A stretch of 64,000 nt of DNA. It comes from Molanna angustata. Lineage: Eukaryota > Arthropoda > Insecta > Trichoptera > Molannidae. Within the stretch, counting starts at the first letter, position 1, and the number at the start of each line of letters is the position of its first letter. The notes below the pieces were generated by a model that was not told the DNA's origin, ran no database searches, and saw only the letters and a program-made list of their open reading frames with translations. Where the stretch lies: the NCBI GenBank assembly GCA_963576475.1, contig OY754977.1, positions 33,313,672 through 33,377,671 of the forward strand, written 5' to 3'. Made by a program: the position numbers and the translations under genes. Below, in pieces: positions 57,658 to 64,000 of the stretch.

Positions 57658-59193
57658 GTAAGTGGATTAATTTTCAGAAATAAGAAACATATCCCACAAA
57701 TATCTTTATTTTTTCGTTTTCTTTGACGCTTCAATTCTATTTTGTCAAAATAGGTTGACGAAAAAATAAAATAAATAACTAATTAATAAAATATATTAAC
57801 ATTGTTTTAATTTGATTCTAAAGGAAATAAACATAGGTAACGTTATTGTATTGTGAAGTAAAACGACGTTCTAGGGGTTTCAATCCACATGATTCATTTT
57901 CTCAGTAACCACAAAACAAATATATGAAATTCATCAATATATTTAATTTTTTATAGAAACTGGGAAATCAAGCACCTAAACTTGATATGCATAAAAATGT
58001 CATGCGCATTAATGGTTCACATATCTGATTGGTATACTTACTTAATCATTTTACACGCCAGGACAACGCAACCATTTGTATGATAATCCACTGAGATTTC
58101 ATATTATTTAATTAATGAGTATTCAATAACAATTTAACAAAATTATCAAATATCAGACCTAAAAAAAACATATGATGTTCACACCTATATCACGATTTTG
58201 ACAGACACCTCACTATTTTTGCTGAAATTTATCAAAATTGCAATTCATTAAGTAGGTTAAAGGTTAAATGTATAGAATCATATCAGTTTAATGCCTGCAT
58301 TATTATATTTTCACAAGAAACAAAATGATTGTGAATATGTGCCAATGCTGTGTCATTTTGTATGTTTATTGGTCAACTTATAATCGGTGTAAAAAGTTCA
58401 ATGTCAATTATTTTGAATGTTGGAATGAAATATTTTTTCTTTCGCACCTATTAAATATATTCTGCCTGCGTATATTTGCTTGTTTAAGTTTATTTTATTC
58501 AAGAAAATTATAATTTTTTCTTTCTACTTATAGTTTTTATTTAAAAAAATTTAAGATAGGTATATCGGTAAAGATTAAGAGTGATCATGGCCAAAAGTGA
58601 TTGTGATTATGAAGAATTATTAATTATAGTAAATGTAATTATTACAATCAAGAATTAAATTAAATTAAATCAATAGTTAAATTAAATCAATAGTTAAATT
58701 AAATCAATTAACTCAATTGTGCCGATTTCAAAATAAATTTTCTTTCTCATGATACATTTTCCCCCATTTTTTTTTCATATTGTCTATTTCTATGTTTTAA
58801 CTCTTAACTCGTAAAACTTTTGTTCCTGAAAATAATTGTTTTGTTTTTCTTATATTATGCACACTTCTTTTGCGCAACGAACGCAGGTCTACAAATTACA
58901 AATAAATAGCGGGAAGTTAAGCTGTCAAAATTAAATGCGACACAATTGAAACTGGAAGTTTAAGTGGTTTATTAAAAGCAAATTACAATTCAGTCGATTA
59001 CTGTTAAATCTTCTTTTCGAATTAAGCAATATAGGAAATGATAGGAAAGTTACGTGACGCCGATGGACCATTTTACTTTTGTAAAAGTTTGTGTTTTGTT
59101 TCTGTACTGTCTTGCTATTTTACACTGCGTTTGTAACATTGATTTTCTTTTTTATGATATATAGTGATATTTTAATACGTGGTTTATTTTCAG
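57658..59193 (+). other. Fibrillin-like gene intron
   Basis: GTAAGT at the start, TTATTTTCAG at the end, 1536 bases. AT-rich with (AAATTAAATCAATAGTT)n short repeats at 58.64-58.71 kb. I see no other gene within it. Confidence 0.8.
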
Positions 59194-59310
59194 CCGTGTG
59201 TGCACGAAGTTGTGGAGGTCCAGGAGTATGTATCCAGCCTAACCTATGTAAATGCGAGGGTGGTTACGAGGGACCGTCCTGTAATCAACATAGCATCATG
59301 AATTTTCAAA
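59194..59310 (+). CDS. Fibrillin-like gene, exon b: EGF-like domain 1
   Basis: A 117-base exon, phase 1 at both ends (acceptor TTATTTTCAG/CC, donor CAAA/GTCAGT). With the split Pro codon it reads P-VCARSCGGPGVCIQPNLCKC, EGGYEGPSC and a short tail. Six cysteines in EGF order, without the D-x-D/N-E calcium motif, so it is a non-calcium-binding EGF as in EGF1 of fibrillins (compare the known PICRHSC-G-DGFC type). Such symmetrical phase-1 exons are usual for EGF modules. The unusual short first loop (C-GGPGV-C) and the extra linker before the next exon also parallel the vertebrate protein. Confidence 0.93.
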
Positions 59311-59530
59311 GTCAGTCAGCTTTCTTTCTATTCTTTTATTGAATTAGTTCAGGTAAAAGTGCAAATTGCTATTTTTCACTGCTAAAATTAAGAGTAAAGA
59401 AATATTTAAAATTTAATCAAGTACCTACTTTTGTGACTTTCATCCCTACACCCCATTCAAAAAGATTCCCTCCCAACTCTGAAATCTAATCTAGATATTA
59501 CTTACAAATAATTTGTTGTTCACTTAATGC

Positions 59531-59964
59531 TAGGGTTACCAGCTCCCATTTTATGTATTAGAGGATTTGATACGATTAAATAAAGGACATAGGATGAAAA
59601 TAAAAAAATATCAATATTTTTTTAAATAAAATGCTGTTATGGTATCAGTAGCGACATTAATTTATTAATAAAAAAAACAATATTAATACAAGATTAATAC
59701 GCAATGTAACGTAGTTTGACGTTAATCGAAGCCAAGTATGTAGTACGACCTTAATAAGTCTTTTTTCATTAGAGCTTCTTCGTTTTCTATAATGAAATTA
59801 TAAAATGATTTCTGTGACATTGTGCGAAACCACGCTTTTTCATTTTTCCAAATTAAAGGACAAAGTATTGTCCTTTATTGAAGATTTCAAATTAAAGGAC
59901 AAGATCAATTTTTGGGTCTAAAATAAAGGACGTCCTTTAAAATAAAGGACGTCTGGCAACCCTA
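59531..59964. mobile_element. hAT-type MITE in a fibrillin-like intron
   Basis: TAGGGTTACCAG and CTGGCAACCCTA form the terminal inverted repeats, and CTTAATGC is directly duplicated on both sides (59523-59530 and 59965-59972). An 8-bp duplication with short imperfect TIRs is the hAT signature. The right third contains several copies of AAATAAAGGAC/GTCCTTTA that can fold on themselves. No transposase. Confidence 0.92.
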
Positions 59965-60229
59965 CTTAATGCACAATTTGATAACTAATTCTATTAAACT
60001 TGAATCTGTCAATGTTGTTCTCATGAAGGTATAAATATGATCGCTCTACTCTTAATATTGTATTAAAATTATGTATTAAATTGTGTATTAAATAACCTTG
60101 TTTTTTCTACATTCCTAATTTATATTTTGCGATAATGTTTATTTTTAATTCACGGCTCACAAATTACATCACAAACAAAATATTTACTACAGAAGATATC
60201 CTAGTAATGGAGCTTTGATATTTTTCCAG

Positions 60230-60334
60230 ATAGAAATCGTGGTGGTTGCAAGAGAATATGTATGAACGGTGGGACATGTCTCAATGCCACTTGCGCATGC
60301 GCTCCTGGATGGACTGGCGAATTCTGTACAGAAC
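60230..60334 (+). CDS. Fibrillin-like gene, exon c: EGF-like domain 2
   Basis: A 105-base exon, phase 1 at both ends (acceptor TTTTTCCAG/AT, donor GAAC/GTAAGT). Encodes RNRGGCKRICMNGGTCLNAT then CACAPGWTGEFCTE: six cysteines, the conserved G-W-T-G before the last Cys, and no calcium-binding consensus. It corresponds to EGF2 of fibrillins (C-N-I-RCMNGGSC pattern). It carries a sequon (N-A-T) between Cys3 and Cys4. The following intron contains a 533-bp insertion with a 17-bp duplication and a SINE. Confidence 0.94.
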
Positions 60335-60522
60335 GTAAGTTTCATTTTTAATTATTTAATCGTGAAACTTCCTTGCAAGTTTATTGCCAAGAACCAATTT
60401 CGATGATTTTTTTTTCAACGGCTAGATAAAACCATGGGAAACATATGGAGGAAATACCTACTTGAAAAAATATGTAAAATGTATGAAGGAATCCATTAAC
60501 ATTGACAGTCTTCCATTTGTAT

Positions 60523-61055
60523 TGTTTTTACTTGTCCTTTTTGCATATTGCTCGAGAATCAAGCGGGTGTGACGATTAAACTCACACGTCACCAGCGAGT
60601 ACTATTATAGCATCGGACCTTCCCAAAATTTCTTATGTTATAACTTGCTTACTATGCTTTTCTCTATTTATTATTTGTTTTGCTATGTATAAGGAGTTGA
60701 TGCCTCTGTTCTTCTCTGTTTGTTTTCATGTCAAAGAAACAAGACATTTTGTGTCAAAATAGGTAGACACTGTGGTGTTTATAATATGGTATACAAAAGA
60801 GATAGTATACGATAGTATATGCAGGGCTTTTGAGGGTAAACTGATTCTTGGGGTGCGCATTCCTGGAGGCCGCCCTTCTGGCGGTTGCGAGGGGATGCTG
60901 GTGGGGTGTTGACGTGCAGGCTGCTCGGGGGTAGCTGGTAGCTCGTAGGTCACACTCCTCGCACCTATACGCATCTTTGCCGGCGTATTATCAGCGGACT
61001 CGAATAGGAGACTTCTTCTCCTGGAACGAGTCTGGGCGGATGGTGGGATCGCCTT
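60523..61055 (-). mobile_element. 533-bp insertion with 17-bp target duplication
   Basis: CAGTCTTCCATTTGTAT occurs on both sides (60506-60522 and 61056-61072), marking an insertion into the intron. The insert is GC-rich at its right end. The minus strand is open there and reads like transposon protein (RRRSLLFESADNTPAKMRIG, then ARSVTYELPATPEQPARQ, then a Pro/Gly-rich stretch). The long duplication fits target-primed retrotransposition with 5' truncation, but I cannot name the LINE family and see no clear poly(A) or simple-repeat tail at the left edge. Confidence 0.7.
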
Positions 61056-61308
61056 CAGTCTTCCATTTGTATGGATTCTTTCGGATTGGTTGGAATAGAT
61101 TGATTCAGTTAGATTTTTCTAGATATATTTAATTTTTGATATTGTTAAGTCTACTAAATCATTTACTATCTATCTTTTTGTACATATTACACTGGCAGGC
61201 TTATTGCTATTATGCAATTTCTTCCAACCAACCAATCATTGTTATATTGAAGGGGCCCATGGGCAATGATGACAAGCTTCATGAAATAGATATGAGATTA
61301 TTTTTTTT

Positions 61309-61480
61309 AATGAATATGTCCTTGTTGAACAAATACATAATATACATTTTCCTACATTGCCTAAATTAAGCATAAAGGCTTGTAAACGAAATCGGTTGAG
61401 TCAGGACTCGAACTCACGACCACTGGATTGACTGGATTACTAGCTCAGCGCGCTAACCGCTCTGGCATCGACCCATCTAA
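61309..61480 (-). mobile_element. tRNA-derived SINE, family 1, copy 3
   Basis: Minus-strand head GGGTCGATGCCAGAGCGGTT, B-box-like GAGTTCGAGTCC and body ending in CAAGGACATATTCATTA, then an A-rich tail. It has a small insertion in the anticodon-arm region relative to the copies at 3.25 and 31.70 kb. It lies in the fibrillin-like intron between exons c and d. Confidence 0.88.
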
Positions 61481-61604
61481 ATTTAATAATGTTTGAAACA
61501 GATTAAAGAGTTGTTTATAATGCTTTTAATATTGTTTTCAATCATGCTTTATGTGTTTTTTGTTTGTTTTACCATCAGAGAATATATTAGTGTTTGCTTT
61601 CCAG

Positions 61605-61700
61605 CTATTTGCAGGGAGCCTTGTCTTCACGGTGGAAGATGTATTGCACCAGATAGATGTGTCTGCTTCCATGGACTTAGTGGAAAGAGATGTGAAATAG
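61605..61700 (+). CDS. Fibrillin-like gene, exon d: EGF-like domain 3
   Basis: A 96-base exon, phase 1 at both ends (acceptor TTTGCTTTCCAG/CT, donor ATAG/GTGTTG). With the split Pro codon it reads P-ICREPCLHGGRCIAPDRCVC then FHGLSGKRCEI: six cysteines in EGF spacing, with L-x-G-G-R-C-I-A-P-x-R-C-x-C closely paralleling fibrillin EGF3 (GGRCVAPNRCAC). No calcium motif. The domain directly precedes the hybrid domain, as in fibrillins and unlike most other EGF-rich proteins. The GTGTTG donor is weaker than the others. Confidence 0.94.
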   Translation, partial: LFAGSLVFTVEDVLHQIDVSASMDLVERDVK

Positions 61701-62496
61701 GTGTTGTAAAATTTGCTGATATTTTTTATGGCGATGAGATTGACTTTCAATTATTTTGCTTTATAACCTAGTTGGAACTATGTAAAGAATTTCAATTATT
61801 GTTAACTGATCACATGTTGTATATTACATTTTTTATAATAATTCTAAAATTGTGTGCTAAAATTTTATTTAAAATAAATGAAATCATTATTTCCATAAAT
61901 AATCAAACATTTCAACTTTGTGGAAATACATATTTAATAAATTATTATTTAGATTAAACAAAAAATACTTTGTATATTTCTAGTAACTTGTTTAACAAGT
62001 GGAAATATACAAAGTATTGTGTTTTATGATTAATTTAAATAATTTATTAATTATTTCCACGTTGTGAATTTGTTTTTTCATGGTGTATTAAAAAAAATCT
62101 GAAAAAATAGATAAATTCTGCAACATAGAGAACGTTGTCGATTAAAGTACTCACGGTTTCAAAAAAAAAATATATAACTAAATAAAAAAATGTTTACAAT
62201 TGTAGAAAATTTGCACTTACAAGTTATTTTTGAGGACCCCCAAGATCATGAGGCCCAATATGCTAATAGGATAATCTACCACTGTTTATTTGTTTGATAT
62301 GAATTAATATTTTTGGGGTAAAGATATGTTGATTTGAGCCTATTTTTGTGCTTATATAGAACATTCGTAAGATAGGACATATTTAAAGAAGTCTGCAATC
62401 TGCACATTCAAATGGTTTCCTTGTTTTTTTTTCACTTTTTGTTTTATTTTTGCAACTTGTATTATTGAAATGTGTGTAAGGGTTTGGTTGTATTAG
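61701..62496 (+). other. Fibrillin-like gene intron
   Basis: 796 bases between exons d and e, acceptor GGTTGTATTAG. A perfect-looking inverted pair TGGAAATA.../AAATACTTTGTATATTTC about 61.96-62.01 kb can form a hairpin. Nothing else is recognised. Confidence 0.75.
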
Positions 62497-62691
62497 ACAG
62501 GCGCACAGGACCGTGCTATACGGATATTCGAGGCAGCTTGTGCACCAATCAGCTAGACGGTGTGGTCTGCACCAAGAACTTGTGTTGCGCTACGGTTGGC
62601 AAGGCCTGGGGACATCCCTGTGAACAGTGTGCTGACCACCTGGACTGTGAACTTGGCTTCCTGAGAAACCTCAGTTCGGGAGAATGCTTGG
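62497..62691 (+). CDS. Fibrillin-like gene, exon e: hybrid domain 1
   Basis: A 195-base exon, phase 1 at both ends (acceptor TTGTATTAG/AC, donor CTTGG/GTAATG). It encodes, with the split Asp, DRRTGPCYTDIRGSLCTNQL, DGVVCTKNLCCATVGKAWGH, PCEQCADHLDCELGF and LRNLSSGECL. The D-x-RTGPC...C...L-x-G-V/I-V-CTK-x-LCCATVG-AWGHPCE-C core is diagnostic of the fibrillin/LTBP hybrid-TB family. It has nine cysteines, matching the odd number of the first fibrillin hybrid domain, whose unpaired cysteine is thought to serve intermolecular bonding. One sequon (N-L-S). Downstream calcium-binding EGF exons would lie beyond the window. Confidence 0.95.
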
Positions 62692-62744
62692 GTAATGGTT
62701 TTGGATATTGCTTTTTTTTCACGCAAGAGGAGATATTTATATAT

Positions 62745-64000
62745 TACAGATTTTTCTATGGGTTTTGAATATAAATTTAACGTATAAATAAAAACCCAAA
62801 GATTTCCATATAATATACTAGATGGAGTACTCCGTGCAAAAAGTGAGTCATGGAATATTGCGCGTTTGACGTTTTGGTTGGCAACATATTTCAGTTTTCC
62901 TTACATTTCAACACTTCCTAAATAACTGTTCTCTAAATCTTAATTGACAAAGTGTTTTTTTCGACAAATAAATCCGAAAACAATTCACATTAGTCGTTAT
63001 TCTCTATAAGAAAACGATGTTTTCTGCCCACCTTGTTGTCAAAAGTCTCGCGGAAAAAATTCTTACTTCGATTCATACAAATTTGCTAATGTGACATCTA
63101 GTATATTATCTGAAAATCTATGTACAGACCACATTTTTCTATGGGTTTTGAACATAAATTTATCATAGAGATAAAATACAGAATACATTTTTGTATGGGG
63201 TTTGAACGTACATTTAAAATAGAGATAAAATACGGAACTCATTTTCATATGGGATTAGAACATATATTTAACATATAGATTAGAATGCAAAACACATTTT
63301 TATATGGGGTTTGAATATACATTTAACATAGAGATAAAATACAGAACACATTTTTGTATGGGGTTTGAACGTACATTTAAAATAGAGATAAAATACGGAA
63401 CTCATTTTCATATGGGATTAGAACATATATTTAACATATAGATTAGAATGCAAAACACATTTTTATATGGGGTTTGAATATACATTTAACATAGAGATAA
63501 AATACAGAACACATTTTTGTATGGGGTTTGAACGTACATTTAAAATAGAGATAAAATACGGAACTCATTTTCATATGGGATTAGAACATATATTTAACAT
63601 ATAGATTAGAATGCAAAACACATTTTTATATGGGGTTTGAATATACATTTAACATAGAGATAAAATACAGAACACATTTTTGTATGGGGTTTGAACGTAC
63701 ATTTAAAATAGAGATAAAATACGGAACTCATTTTCATATGGGATTAGAACATATATTTAACATATAGATTAGAATGCAAAACACATTTTTATATGGGGTT
63801 TGAATATACATTTAACATAGAGATAAAATACAGAACACATTTTTGTATGGGGTTTGAACGTACATTTAAAATAGAGATAAAATACGGAACTCATTTTCAT
63901 ATGGGATTAGAACATATATTTAACATATAGATTAGAATGCAAAACACATTTTTATATGGGGTTTGAATATACATTTAACATAGAGATAAAATACAGAACA
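62745..64000. repeat. 163-bp satellite in the fibrillin-like intron
   Basis: Exact 163-base period: GAGATAAAATACAG(A) recurs at 63168, 63331, 63494, 63657, 63820 and 63983. Each unit holds three related ~54-55-base subunits of the form ACATTTAA-AATAGAGATAAA..., CATTTTxATATGGG-TT-GAA. Later units are essentially identical, the first is diverged, and a relic subunit lies at 62.75-62.80 kb on the other side of the inserted MITE. The array continues past the window. Confidence 0.95.
62814..63105 (-). mobile_element. MITE with TATACTAGATG ends, reverse copy
   Basis: Reverse-complement relative of 7775-8059 along its full length (for example the AGTACTCC block next to one TIR, AAACGATGTTTTCTGCCCAC, and the AAATCCGAAAACAATTCACA region). 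It is inserted within the first units of the satellite that occupies this intron. Confidence 0.88.

Overview
The window looks like intergenic and intronic DNA from an insect nuclear genome, most likely a moth or butterfly. It is AT-rich, carries frequent GTAGGTAGGTACCTACC-type motifs, has Helitrons ending in CTAG, and contains many non-LTR retrotransposon remnants, tRNA-derived SINEs and foldback elements. There is no sign of bacterial or viral gene organisation.

One host gene is clearly recognisable. On the + strand from about 57.57 kb to the right edge lie five consecutive exons of a fibrillin-like extracellular matrix protein: the end of the N-terminal unique (FUN) region, three non-calcium-binding EGF domains, and the first hybrid domain. 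Exon boundaries are consistent (phase 2 into the first, phase 1 at every later junction) and the domain order is that of vertebrate fibrillins. The signal-peptide exon and everything downstream are not seen with certainty. A GC-richer candidate 5' exon sits at about 54.2 kb. The introns hold a hAT-type MITE with an 8-bp target duplication, a 533-bp insert with a 17-bp duplication, a SINE, a second MITE, and a 163-bp tandem satellite running off the window.

The remaining 54 kb or so is mainly mobile and repetitive DNA. From the left: an A-rich block; a 188-bp dimeric satellite (1.7-3.0 kb); a SINE; LINE scraps; a 1.24-kb tandem duplication full of (TAAA)n/(TGAA)n (5.4-7.9 kb) whose junction cuts a MITE; a Helitron (10.7-13.7 kb, minus) with two further copies joined end to end at 40.2-46.0 kb (plus); a Jockey-type LINE inserted into a palindromic MITE (15.7-18.7 kb); two foldback elements whose arms consist of a short tandem motif (18.95-19.84 and 30.75-32.58 kb); a solo LTR (23.3 kb); and a three-level nest at 25.1-28.4 kb, where an RTE-like LINE sits in the LTR of an internally deleted Gypsy element, itself inside a Jockey reverse-transcriptase gene. 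A 1.26-kb TTAA-flanked foldback (33.3-34.6 kb), more LINE and SINE fragments, and several small palindromic MITEs complete the picture. Most long open frames here are remnants of transposon proteins or translations of simple repeats.
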